From JdFR-22 sp964534325 (GTDB lineage Archaea; Halobacteriota; Archaeoglobi; Archaeoglobales; Archaeoglobaceae), in NCBI GenBank assembly GCA_964534325.1, contig CAZHOR010000002.1:1-64000 (forward strand): a DNA stretch of 64,000 nucleotides, given 5' to 3'. The notes below the pieces were generated by a model. The model searched no databases, was not told the origin of the DNA, and saw only the letters and a list, made by a program, of their open reading frames with translations. This document shows positions 17,819 through 25,904 of this stretch, piece after piece (within the stretch, counting starts at the first letter, position 1; every line of letters begins with the position of its first letter). A program made the translations under genes and the position numbers.

Positions 17819-17869
17819 CTTTATATATTTTGACTGACCAGTTAGTCAATATGACTGACCAGTCAGTTA
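17819..17869 (+). promoter_or_regulatory. TATA box and two tandem TetR operators
   Basis: TTTATATATTTT (about 17820-17831) is followed directly by a 20-bp near-perfect palindrome at 17830-17849 (TTGACTGACCAGTTAGTCAA, mismatched only in the centre). A second palindrome lies at 17852-17869, with arms ACTGAC and GTCAGT. The two sites share TGACTGACCAGT and are exactly 21 bp apart, two helical turns. The second overlaps the first codons of the tetR gene. This is the layout of an autoregulated TetR promoter with a leaderless mRNA starting at 17851. Confidence 0.8.
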
Positions 17870-18390
17870 AGGCCAGGATACTGGAGACTGCCCTTGAACT
17901 CTACATTTCTAAACCACCTCAGATGGTCACAGTAGATGAAGTGGCCGAAGCTGTGGGAGTGTCTAAAGGACTTATTTTCTACCATTTCAAGAGTAAAGAT
18001 AATTTGGAGAAAGAAGTGGCATACTACACGTTCAATAAGCTGTTTACAGAGTCCATTAAAAAGATCCAGAGTGTTGACGATTTGATTGATGTTTCAGTTG
18101 ACAACTTTATCAATTTACCCCATGTAATGAGGTTCTTTGCCTACATCAGCGGTAAATTGCTCCATTACGGAGATTTTGAGGTTTTTAGAGGGCTTCACGA
18201 AGAAGTGGATGAAATGGTGGTCCAGTTATTTCAAAAGGAGAACATTAAGGAGCCTGCGGTTACAGCAACTGCGATAATGGCCATGTTCGATGGTCTTGCC
18301 TTATATTCAATGTTTTACGATATAGGAGATATTGAGAATTATAGAAGGCTTGCCAAAGATTTTGTTAAATACAGGAGGTTGGAGAAATGA
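17851..18390 (+). CDS. TetR-family transcriptional regulator
   Basis: A 179-aa protein with an N-terminal TetR HTH: KARILETALELY, then MVTVDEVAEAVGVSKGLIFYHFKSKDNL, ending in the YHFKSK signature. The C-terminal part is an all-helical ligand and dimer domain. The start at 17851 was chosen because a TATA box lies about 25 bp upstream; an in-frame TTG at 17830 would sit inside the first operator. The stop overlaps the start of the COG1361 gene (ATGA), so TetR heads the operon 17851-22936. It probably represses its own operon; the ligand is unknown. Confidence 0.92.
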   Translation: MTDQSVKARILETALELYISKPPQMVTVDEVAEAVGVSKGLIFYHFKSKDNLEKEVAYYTFNKLFTESIKKIQSVDDLIDVSVDNFINLPHVMRFFAYISGKLLHYGDFEVFRGLHEEVDEMVVQLFQKENIKEPAVTATAIMAMFDGLALYSMFYDIGDIENYRRLAKDFVKYRRLEK

Positions 18391-19871
18391 AGATTTGGTG
18401 GAAATTTTTGTTTTCAATACTTATCTTGAGTTTTGTAGCTGCTGGCGTTTCGGCTCAGCCGATCATAACCGTTAGTCAGCACACTATCCCGGAAAAACCG
18501 GTTACAGGAGATTTTATTTTGAGTGTGGATCTACAGAACACCGGGGGCAACGCCAGAAATTTAAAATTATTCCTTTACGAGAATGAGGATGGTTTATCTA
18601 TTCTTAGGGGAGGAGAAGAGGTTTCAAGCGTTTTTCTTACGCTGGGTGACCTCGCCACGGGCTCGAGTTCCGCCCAAGTGAAGATGAGAGCAGAAAAAGC
18701 GGGAATATACGAGATACACGCCAGAATAAACTACGATTACGGTGAATACCTTTACAAGGCAAGCATCAACAGAATAATAGCTTTGAGGGTCATAGACGAG
18801 CCCCAATTCAGTGTATCTAAAGAGCTGACCATCGAGCCTTCAAAAACAGAGAAATATAATCTTAACGTCCTGAACAATGGGGGAAGAGCCAAGGACGTTA
18901 GCATATCCATGAGCACTCCGGATAAGATAGTTAGTAATCTGGGGAAGGTCGCGTTTGACAGCTGGGAGAGCAATGAACAGAAAGAGCTTGATTTTTCCCT
19001 AACAGCAGATAAATCTGTTGGCACGGGGGTATATCAAATGAACCTCCATTTGAGCTACAGCAACGAGTTTGGAGAGCCTCATTCGGAGACCATCTCCATT
19101 CCTTTGAGAGTAAAGGGTACACCTCAACTGATAATTTCAGAGATGAGCACCACTCCGGAGAGAGTATTTCCCGAAGACGAGTTCACCTTAAACATGGGCG
19201 TCGAGAATTCGGGTACAAGCAATGCAGAGAACGTCAGGGTCTCTTTGAAGGTCCCCGAGAGTTTTGAGGGAGAAGGCACCAAATTCCTGGGGACAGTAAA
19301 CAGAGACAGTACCAAAACAGCCAAATTCAACTTAAAAGCCAAAAACGAGACCACAACTGGAGACCATACTTTCACCCTGGATATGAGCTACGAGGATGAT
19401 TCTGGAAAGGCCTATTCTTCCACTACTGATTTCCCCCTGTTCGTCAGCTCACCGGGCAGGATCAGCCTGGATATAGCCGGAATATTCACTTCCCCCGATA
19501 CCCCTACGGAAGGCGATAATTACAAGCTCTCCCTTCAGGTGGAGAACAGCGGCAATCAGGACGCCAAGGCAGTCAGCCTGAAATTAGATCTTCCACCCGG
19601 TTTCAAGGGAAGGAACAGTTATTTTATCGGCAGTCTGGAGAGTGGGGATTCTGCCACAGCCTCCTTTGACCTTACAGCCGGCTCTTCTGGCGACCATGAC
19701 ATCGAAGTGGATATCAACTACATGGATACCACATTCGAACAACACAAGGTTACCCGGAGCTTCTCTCAGTATATAGAACAGAAGAGCTACCTCGGTCAGA
19801 TCGTTGCGATAGTGGTATTGCTGATAGTGCTTGCTTTTGTGGGCTATAGATACAAATGGAGAAAGAAGTAG
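18387..19871 (+). CDS. Exported S-layer/CARDB-type membrane-anchored protein (COG1361)
   Basis: A 494-aa protein with a signal peptide (hydrophobic 7-23, cleavage near VSA-Q), three or more Ig-like CARDB domains (repeated pattern 'F.L.V...NSG...A.NV.VSLK.P..F' around 35, 150, 255 and 365) and a C-terminal membrane helix at about 470-488 followed by RYKWRKK. It is a paralog in architecture of the proteins at 12759 and 25905. It is translationally coupled to tetR and followed after 4 bp by an ABC ATPase. A role as outside partner of the FtsX-type permease is inferred from context. Confidence 0.85.
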   Translation: MKIWWKFLFSILILSFVAAGVSAQPIITVSQHTIPEKPVTGDFILSVDLQNTGGNARNLKLFLYENEDGLSILRGGEEVSSVFLTLGDLATGSSSAQVKMRAEKAGIYEIHARINYDYGEYLYKASINRIIALRVIDEPQFSVSKELTIEPSKTEKYNLNVLNNGGRAKDVSISMSTPDKIVSNLGKVAFDSWESNEQKELDFSLTADKSVGTGVYQMNLHLSYSNEFGEPHSETISIPLRVKGTPQLIISEMSTTPERVFPEDEFTLNMGVENSGTSNAENVRVSLKVPESFEGEGTKFLGTVNRDSTKTAKFNLKAKNETTTGDHTFTLDMSYEDDSGKAYSSTTDFPLFVSSPGRISLDIAGIFTSPDTPTEGDNYKLSLQVENSGNQDAKAVSLKLDLPPGFKGRNSYFIGSLESGDSATASFDLTAGSSGDHDIEVDINYMDTTFEQHKVTRSFSQYIEQKSYLGQIVAIVVLLIVLAFVGYRYKWRKK

Positions 19872-19875
19872 TATC

Positions 19876-20571
19876 ATGCTGAGTCTGGAGAATGTGTGGA
19901 AGGTCTTCAAGATCGGGGCCGTAGATGTCCATGCCCTGAGGGAAGTATACTTCGATATAGAGGAAGGAGAGTTCATTGTGGTCCTGGGGCCCAGCGGTTC
20001 AGGGAAAACCACTCTTCTCAACATAATTGGAGGGATAGATGTTCCCGACAAGGGTAAAGTTGTATTCAAAGACACGGACGTCACCTCACTTGACGAAGAG
20101 GGGCTGACCTACCACAGAAGAGAAAATATCGGCTTCGTGTTCCAGTTCTTCAATTTGATACCTACTCTTACCGCCAGAGAGAACATTCAATTAGCTTCCG
20201 AGCTAGTAGAAAGACCCAGGGACGCAGATGAAGTCCTGGAGACAGTGGGTTTAAAGGAGAGGGCCAACCATTTCCCGTCCGAACTCAGTGGTGGGGAACA
20301 GCAGAGAGTCTCCATCGCTCGTGCACTGGTGAAGAATCCACCACTTATTCTGGCAGACGAGCCCACAGGAAATCTGGATTTTGAGACGGGGAAAAAAGTG
20401 TTGAAGTACATGAGAGAGGTGTGCCTTAATGAGGGAATTACTTTCACCATAGTTACCCATAACTCTGCTATTGCACAGATGGCAGACCGGGTTGTACATC
20501 TTAAAGATGGCACTATCGACAAGATCGAGGAGAATGAAGAGCCTTTAGACCCTGAGAATCTGTACTGGTAG
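19876..20571 (+). CDS. ABC transporter ATPase (LolD/MacB class)
   Basis: A 231-aa ATPase. Walker A GPSGSGKTT, Q-loop 'FVFQFFNLIPTLTARENI', signature LSGGEQQRVSIARAL, Walker B LILADEPTGNLD and the switch His in 'FTIVTHNS' are all intact. The Q-loop wording and 'DEPTGNLD' place it in the LolD/MacB/FtsE class that pairs with FtsX-fold permeases. ATG 19876 was chosen because the family starts 'LSLENVWKVFK'; the open frame extends 15 codons upstream into the previous gene. The permease follows 34 bp later. Confidence 0.95.
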   Translation: MLSLENVWKVFKIGAVDVHALREVYFDIEEGEFIVVLGPSGSGKTTLLNIIGGIDVPDKGKVVFKDTDVTSLDEEGLTYHRRENIGFVFQFFNLIPTLTARENIQLASELVERPRDADEVLETVGLKERANHFPSELSGGEQQRVSIARALVKNPPLILADEPTGNLDFETGKKVLKYMREVCLNEGITFTIVTHNSAIAQMADRVVHLKDGTIDKIEENEEPLDPENLYW

Positions 20572-20605
20572 CTGTCCCTTAACGATAATCTTTAATGGTG
20601 GTTTG

Positions 20606-22936
20606 ATGCTTAACAGAAAGGTGTGGAGGGATATAAAGTCCCGTAGAGGGATGTTCTTTGGAGTTACCTTCATAATATTTTTGGGAATTGCCCTCTTCAC
20701 CTCCTTCTACATCTCCTATCTGGACCTCAGCGATACCTATAATCACTTCTATGAGGAGACCAAGTTTGAGAACGCTGGGATAGAGTTCAATTACGCCCCT
20801 GAAGAGCTCCTAAAAGAAGTAAAAAGAATCGATGGCGTTAAAGAAGTAGAGGGCAGGTTGTCTATCAAATCCACTATGGAGATCAGGGATCAGCAGGTAA
20901 AACTTATCCTCATCTCTGTTCCCGATGGGGAGCAGCCCAAAGTTAATCAGCTCTATGTAGAGGGACAGTACATACCCAAGAATGCTCATACCTCAACCTT
21001 AGTCCTGAAAGAGTTTGCAGATTACCACAACATCAATCCCGGAGAGACCATCTCTCCCAAGATCGAGGGGCAAAAGCTGCAATTGAAGGTCACCGGATTG
21101 GCCTATAGTCCCGAGTATATCTGGATAGTTGAGGAGGGCAGTTTCTTTGTTTCTCCCCGAACGCTGGGTGTAGCATATGTCCCCTATGAGACGCTGGAGA
21201 GTTTTGGGCATCAGGGAGAGATAAATGAAGTCCATTTCACCATCTACGATGAGAGCAGGAGAGAAGAGATACTCAATAGAGCCAAACAGATCTTTGAGCC
21301 CTACGGTATAAAGAATTTCTATACCAGAGAAGAGCAGCCCAGCAATCAGGCATTGCAACTGGACCTGGAGGGTTTCAGAGAGTTGGCCATAATGGTCCCA
21401 GGATTCATCTTGTTCATATCCATCTTTGCGGTATATGTTCTTCTTGTCAGGCTTATAAACGAGCAGACACACAACATCGGGGTTCTTCGGGCTCTGGGAT
21501 TCAGTAAAAGAACGATACTTCTCCATTACCTCAAGCACTCCCTGTTCATTGGGGCTATAGGATCAGTTGTGGGGGTAATCGTGGGCTATATCCTGTCCAT
21601 AGTGATGACCATGCAGTACACAGACGTCATCAACGTCCCCTATTACGTTGCCGAACCCCATATAGAGATCCTGCTCTTGGGATTGGCCATCGGTACTCTT
21701 GCACCCGCTATTTCAGGTCTTTTCATAGCCAAAAGGGCGGCTGAGCTGGAGATAGTTCAATCGCTAAGAGGTTCATTCGAGACCCAGACCAAAGGTCTGG
21801 AGATGGATAAACTATTTTCTTTCATCAGGCTCTCCACTCTCACCAGACTGAGCCTTAGAAACACCTTCAGAAATAAAAAAAGGGCTGCTTATTCTGCTTT
21901 CAGTGTGGTAGCGGCCATAATGCTAATAATGAACTCCGTGGTCTTTCTGGACGCTTTTGAGGAGACCATCGACCTCCAGTTCAACAAGGTGATGAACTAT
22001 GATTTTGAGGTCAGATATTCGTCGTATGTGGACAACTCTGCGTTGAAGGAAGTGAAGTCCATTCAGGGAGTGGAAGATGCTCGTCCTCTAATTATGACCT
22101 GGATGCTTATAGAGAGAGGTGATGACTCCAAATCCGTAAATCTCATAGGTATGGGTAATCAGGAGCTGTACAACATCTATGATCTGGACGGCAACCGGCT
22201 CATGCCCCCTCCTGATGGGATACTACTTCCAGAAAGCACTGCCCGAAATTTGAGCTTGTTAGAGGGTCAACAATTCACCTTTGTGACCGAAAAAGGAAAG
22301 AAAGAAAGTGAGGTTTACCGCACCTTCCAGCATTCTCTCACCCCCAACGCTTACGCCTCACTGGACCATCTCCAAGAAGTTCTGGGGGTAGATGGTTATA
22401 ACGCTATTATAGTAAAGGCCAAACCCGGAGAAAAGGATAGAGTTCAGGAACAGTTGGAGGACCTCCCCGGAGTGCTGGAAGTGAACTCCAAAGAAGTGGT
22501 GATCGAGTATATAGATGACTTGATGGAATTTTCATACATATTCATCTTCTTTTCTCTGGCTTTCGGATCCAGTCTGGGCTTCGCTGCCATCTTCAATGCT
22601 ACTTCCATCAATATTATGGAGAGAAGAAAGGAGCTGGCCACCCTGAGAATGCTGGGCTACACCACCAGACAGATGGGGTTTTCCCTCTTTGTGGAGAACA
22701 TGCTGATAGGAGTAACCGGAACAATAGTGGGTGTTCCCCTAAGTTATGCCGCTGCCTACCTGTTCATGCTGGCATTCTCCAGCGAGCTTTTCCAGTTCCC
22801 CTTCGTCATCTACGCCAGAACATACGTTTTAACCATAATCATGGTTTTCTTAATTCTCTCTCTATCCATACTACCCGGAATAAGGTTCATATCCAAAATG
22901 GACATCGAAAAGGTCACTAAAGAATTCGTGAGCTGA
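20606..22936 (+). CDS. FtsX-family ABC transporter permease (two FtsX domains)
   Basis: A 776-aa permease. An N-terminal helix (about 15-35) is followed by a large outside MacB_PCD-like domain, three helices (about 260-385), a second inner helix (about 430-450), another outside domain, and three C-terminal helices (about 650-770). This is the LolC/YtrF-like duplicated architecture. Both FtsX units show the typical 'G.LRALGFSKRTIL' and 'LATLRMLGYTTRQM' coupling segments. With the ATPase it makes a mechanotransmission-type ABC system that acts on lipids, lipoproteins or peptides outside the membrane; the exact substrate is unknown. Confidence 0.9.
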   Translation: MLNRKVWRDIKSRRGMFFGVTFIIFLGIALFTSFYISYLDLSDTYNHFYEETKFENAGIEFNYAPEELLKEVKRIDGVKEVEGRLSIKSTMEIRDQQVKLILISVPDGEQPKVNQLYVEGQYIPKNAHTSTLVLKEFADYHNINPGETISPKIEGQKLQLKVTGLAYSPEYIWIVEEGSFFVSPRTLGVAYVPYETLESFGHQGEINEVHFTIYDESRREEILNRAKQIFEPYGIKNFYTREEQPSNQALQLDLEGFRELAIMVPGFILFISIFAVYVLLVRLINEQTHNIGVLRALGFSKRTILLHYLKHSLFIGAIGSVVGVIVGYILSIVMTMQYTDVINVPYYVAEPHIEILLLGLAIGTLAPAISGLFIAKRAAELEIVQSLRGSFETQTKGLEMDKLFSFIRLSTLTRLSLRNTFRNKKRAAYSAFSVVAAIMLIMNSVVFLDAFEETIDLQFNKVMNYDFEVRYSSYVDNSALKEVKSIQGVEDARPLIMTWMLIERGDDSKSVNLIGMGNQELYNIYDLDGNRLMPPPDGILLPESTARNLSLLEGQQFTFVTEKGKKESEVYRTFQHSLTPNAYASLDHLQEVLGVDGYNAIIVKAKPGEKDRVQEQLEDLPGVLEVNSKEVVIEYIDDLMEFSYIFIFFSLAFGSSLGFAAIFNATSINIMERRKELATLRMLGYTTRQMGFSLFVENMLIGVTGTIVGVPLSYAAAYLFMLAFSSELFQFPFVIYARTYVLTIIMVFLILSLSILPGIRFISKMDIEKVTKEFVS

Positions 22937-22962
22937 ATTGAAGGAGTTGAAGTTAAAAAGAG

Positions 22963-23940
22963 TTAACTGAAGCTTCCCATCTTCGCTATGGATGTGAGCT
23001 CTTTAAGAGCTATTTTGGAGCTCGAGAAGATCATAGAGGTTTCCGCATAGCACAATAAATAACAGCCCTTGCAGCTCTGGGTGAGCATACGTCCCTGCTT
23101 GTATTTCTCACCATTCAGCAACTCCTGAACGGTTTGACGTCTTAAGTTGCCTGCCACCACTCCTTCCACTTCATAGCAGGGAGATATTACGCTACCATCC
23201 GGATCGAGCCTCAAAAGAAGGTGAGAAAGGCAATTAAAAGTCCCTCCCTCATATAGGAGGTTCAAATAGGCTTCGCTGTTCAAGATGCATTTGTATTCCT
23301 TTTTTAGCTCAAGCAATCTTTTGGCTGTATTACTCAGCTCCTGATTGTTCAGTTCAGGACAGCCCTCAAAATAAGAGGATACGGGTTCAAAAGTTATTCC
23401 TGCACCCATAAGCTCCGCAAATCTTGCCAGCTCTTCCAGTTCCCCCAAATTCCCCTCATGCAAAACAGTGTTTATAGTGGCTTTATAACGGTCTGAAGCC
23501 CATTCAATAGCATCTAAAACGTCCTGGAGGGCATCCACACCCGTTATACGATAAAATTCGTCCCTGTGGAGGGTATCGAGGCTGACAGTGACCAGGTCAG
23601 CATCAAATTTTCTTCCTTTCAATAGTAAGCCGTTGGTCACCACCATGGTGTAAAATCCATTATCTTTAGAGAGACGCAATATCTCCTCTATATCTCTTCT
23701 CAGCAACGGCTCTCCTCCGGTGGCACTGTAAACAGCTATATCTGCATCGGCAGCATCTTTAAGCACCCCCGCAATTTCTTCAGTGCTCATCTCTTCGCTG
23801 TTCCACTGCCAGTAATTGCAGTAGCTGCAGCGCATGTTGCACCGATAAGTGACCATGTGAGCCAGAATAACCGGTGAAGGTCTGTTGGCCCTATTCTTCA
23901 CATAAGATTTCAAGAGCCTGAGTGCTGCCTTTTTGGCCAT
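22963..23940 (-). CDS. Radical SAM protein with SPASM-like C-terminus
   Basis: A 325-aa protein. Cys34-x3-Cys38-x2-Cys41 (RCNMRCSYC) binds the SAM-cleaving [4Fe-4S] cluster, and SATGGEPLLRRD is the GGEP motif. The C-terminal third has further cysteines ('FNCLSHL', 'ISPCYEV', 'QSCKGCYLLCYAE') like an auxiliary SPASM or twitch cluster. 'LAHMVTYRCN' at the start resembles AdoMet enzymes of the HpnH/MoaA-like archaeal group. The substrate is unknown, and no precursor peptide is obvious nearby. It is convergent with the ABC permease gene. The region upstream carries a short tandem repeat. Confidence 0.88.
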   Translation of the reverse strand: MAKKAALRLLKSYVKNRANRPSPVILAHMVTYRCNMRCSYCNYWQWNSEEMSTEEIAGVLKDAADADIAVYSATGGEPLLRRDIEEILRLSKDNGFYTMVVTNGLLLKGRKFDADLVTVSLDTLHRDEFYRITGVDALQDVLDAIEWASDRYKATINTVLHEGNLGELEELARFAELMGAGITFEPVSSYFEGCPELNNQELSNTAKRLLELKKEYKCILNSEAYLNLLYEGGTFNCLSHLLLRLDPDGSVISPCYEVEGVVAGNLRRQTVQELLNGEKYKQGRMLTQSCKGCYLLCYAETSMIFSSSKIALKELTSIAKMGSFS

Positions 23941-24013
23941 TTTAACCTTACCACGCTTTTTGGTTCAACTCAACTCTGATATAGATAAAAATGTTTTTAC
24001 CATAACTTTTTAC

Positions 24014-24049
24014 CATGACCATAGTCGTAGCCATAGCCATAGCTATAGC
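24014..24049. repeat. Degenerate 6-bp tandem repeat
   Basis: Six imperfect units of consensus CATAGC in a row (CATGAC CATAGT CGTAGC CATAGC CATAGC TATAGC). The block is flanked by copies of TTTTTACCAT at about 23995 and 24008 and TTTACCAT at 24052. It lies upstream of the radical SAM gene and downstream of the broken PH-domain gene. No function can be assigned. Confidence 0.7.
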
Positions 24050-24098
24050 TGTTTACCATGGTTCCATTAATTCCTGAGACCGCAACTGAAGAGTGAGA

Positions 24099-24640
24099 TT
24101 ACTTCCTTTTCTCTGCTACAATCCTTATGAATTCATACGGTTCTTCAGGCGTTAAGACGTAATGGTTGCCTTTTTTAGTGCTTATGAGGACTCCATCCTG
24201 AAAATTGCTCATCACCACCCAGGCCTTTCCAACCCCTAGTAGATACTACCAACCGCCAAGAAAACTCGCTCCAAAGAGCCTGAATCCGAAGGGGATTGCC
24301 GTCTTGTAGATCGACTGTATATCTGCAATATTTATTCTGTTCTGCTTAAGTATTCCGCTGACGATTATGTGGTTAGGGTTACAGCGAAGTTCATCTTGTA
24401 GGCTCTGTACACGGTGAAGACGATTATCAACAGCACTACTGTAAAGAGGACAACGAAGGCTATTCTTTCAAAAGGCTCCATTTCAACATTTAAAGGCATA
24501 TAAACCAGCATGGACACCAGGAAGACAATTATGGCAAGATACATCCCCGCTATCCATTTGGAGGGTCTTGAGTCGAAAACGATTCCGTGAGACTTATCCC
24601 TACCGCTAATATCTGTTTTCACAGCTTTGGTAAAGGACAT
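24099..24640 (-). pseudogene. Broken PH-domain membrane protein (bPH_5-like)
   Basis: The first 90 codons (from ATG 24640) encode two membrane helices and 'VYRAYKMNFAVT', then meet TAA at 24365. In the -1 frame the protein continues 'PNHIIVSGILKQNRINIADIQSIYKTAIPFGFRLFGASFLGGW', meets TAG at 24246-24248, and goes on in frame with 'YLLGVGKAWVVMS' and 'GVLISTKKGNHYVLTPEEPYEFI' to TAA 24099. Joined, this is the layout of two-helix bacterial/archaeal PH proteins of about 180 residues. So one frameshift and one nonsense codon break the gene. A sequencing error could explain one lesion, hardly both. TAG is used as an ordinary stop elsewhere in the window, so recoding is unlikely. Confidence 0.78.
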
Positions 24641-24734
24641 TCGATATATTAAATTTTATCTCATTCTCATCACAAAGGAGGATGCCTCAAAAATGTATTC
24701 ACAAAAATTTTAAGTCTTTTGACCGATTGTTTTC

Positions 24735-24914
24735 ATGGAATACGGCTCTGCCACGCTGGGAGTTGCCATCGTATGGGCTGCAGTTATCATGGCCTGCGCC
24801 ATAGTGCTGAAGGATAGCGGCTACTTCTCCCAACTCATACCCATTTTAGGTGGAGGAGCAGCCGCAAGCGTTATCGTGGTGATTGGAGGCTGCAAAGGCA
24901 AATCCAGAGAGTAG
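24735..24914 (+). CDS. Small two-helix membrane protein (59 aa)
   Basis: A 59-aa open frame beginning MEYGSATLGVAIVWAAVIM. It has two hydrophobic helices (about 6-25 and 33-52), a short polar loop (KDSGYFSQ), a Gly/Ala-rich second helix, and a basic tail GCKGKSRE. Composition and codon use match real membrane proteins, and the frame ends cleanly at TAG. The second helix, with GGGAAASVIVVIGG, can pack tightly. It lies between the broken PH gene and the Yip1 gene on the opposite strand to the former. Function unknown. Confidence 0.55.
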   Translation: MEYGSATLGVAIVWAAVIMACAIVLKDSGYFSQLIPILGGGAAASVIVVIGGCKGKSRE

Positions 24915-25134
24915 AGCAAACCGGTATAGGGAACAAAGAATAACTCAAATTCCATGGATTCCGAGATCTGTCCATCTTTTGAAACACTATAAAAATAAGT
25001 GTGAAAATAAATCTGCAGTGCCCTTGAGTCGATTTACTGAACTTCAAGCATCTAATCGGATTTTCCAGAATTATAAAGTACTTAGAAGATTATCGGTGGC
25101 GTTAAAAATTTATACTTTAGCTCCAAGTTGGTGC

Positions 25135-25785
25135 ATGGTATTGAATCTGATATCCGATCCCAATGGATTTTTTGAGAGGCAAAAGGAGAGAGATGTTAGT
25201 TTGAAGGTACCTTTGTTGATAATCATTGTTCTTTCCATTATTGGTGGCATTAACCAGTTCCTGATCTCATCCAAATTAGCTGAAGCTTTCCCATCCGATT
25301 TCGCGGGGATCGTGAGGCTTGGAGCGTATCTGGGATTTATTGGCTCCTTTGCTGCCATGGTGGTTGTTTGGGTGGTGGTCTCGGCCATAATGCACGCCAT
25401 CTCATCCTACTTCAGGGGCAGGGGCTCGTTTAAGAGAACCATGGAGTTCGCGGGATACGGTTTTATCCCATCGATAATCGCATCAGCCATCACCACCGCC
25501 GTTGGAGCCCAGTACATCACCAGCGCAAGAGTCCCCCAGCTAAGCATGTCCGACATCCAGAGCGGCGAGTTCGTCAACGAGCTCATGAGCTCCATGCTAC
25601 CCACAGACTTCGTATATTTCAGCATAATAGTCAGCCTGGCTTTCGGCGTATGGAGCCTCACCATCTGGACCTTCGGACTAAAACACGCCAGAGGATTATC
25701 CACCAGAAACGCAGCAATAACCACCCTAACCCCATTCCTGGCCTACATAGGTTATATGATATACACTTTATGGGGCTTCCTCTGA
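25135..25785 (+). CDS. Yip1-family membrane protein
   Basis: A 216-aa protein starting MVLNLISDPNGFFERQ, the typical Yip1 (PF04893) opening, with five membrane helices (about 24-42, 60-92, 108-132, 163-183, 193-214). The Yip1 pattern 'SAIMHAISSYFRGRGSFKRTMEFAGYGFIPSIIAS' is clear. The frame is open to 24883, but TTTATACTT near 25109-25117 is a TATA element about 25 bp ahead of ATG 25135, and the family N-terminus starts there. Archaeal Yip1 proteins often neighbour COG1361/ABC clusters, as here; function unknown. Confidence 0.85.
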   Translation: MVLNLISDPNGFFERQKERDVSLKVPLLIIIVLSIIGGINQFLISSKLAEAFPSDFAGIVRLGAYLGFIGSFAAMVVVWVVVSAIMHAISSYFRGRGSFKRTMEFAGYGFIPSIIASAITTAVGAQYITSARVPQLSMSDIQSGEFVNELMSSMLPTDFVYFSIIVSLAFGVWSLTIWTFGLKHARGLSTRNAAITTLTPFLAYIGYMIYTLWGFL

Positions 25786-25904
25786 AATCAGTAAGATTAG
25801 AATGGGTTATATTAAACACAGTAACGATTTGAACTTAATGAGTTCATTGTGCTAAAACCTACCACTGAGAAAATATTTAAGTCCATTTAAAACTAAAAAA
25901 AAGC

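Noticed and set aside
24246..24248. In-frame TAG in the PH-domain gene read as pyrrolysine
   Set aside because: The same gene also has a frameshift, and TAG ends several ordinary genes here (for example at 2197, 19869, 20569 and 24912), so a pseudogene is simpler.
24883..25134. 84-codon N-terminal extension of the Yip1 protein
   Set aside because: It overlaps the 59-aa gene, is not hydrophobic, and a TATA box sits inside it just before the family start.
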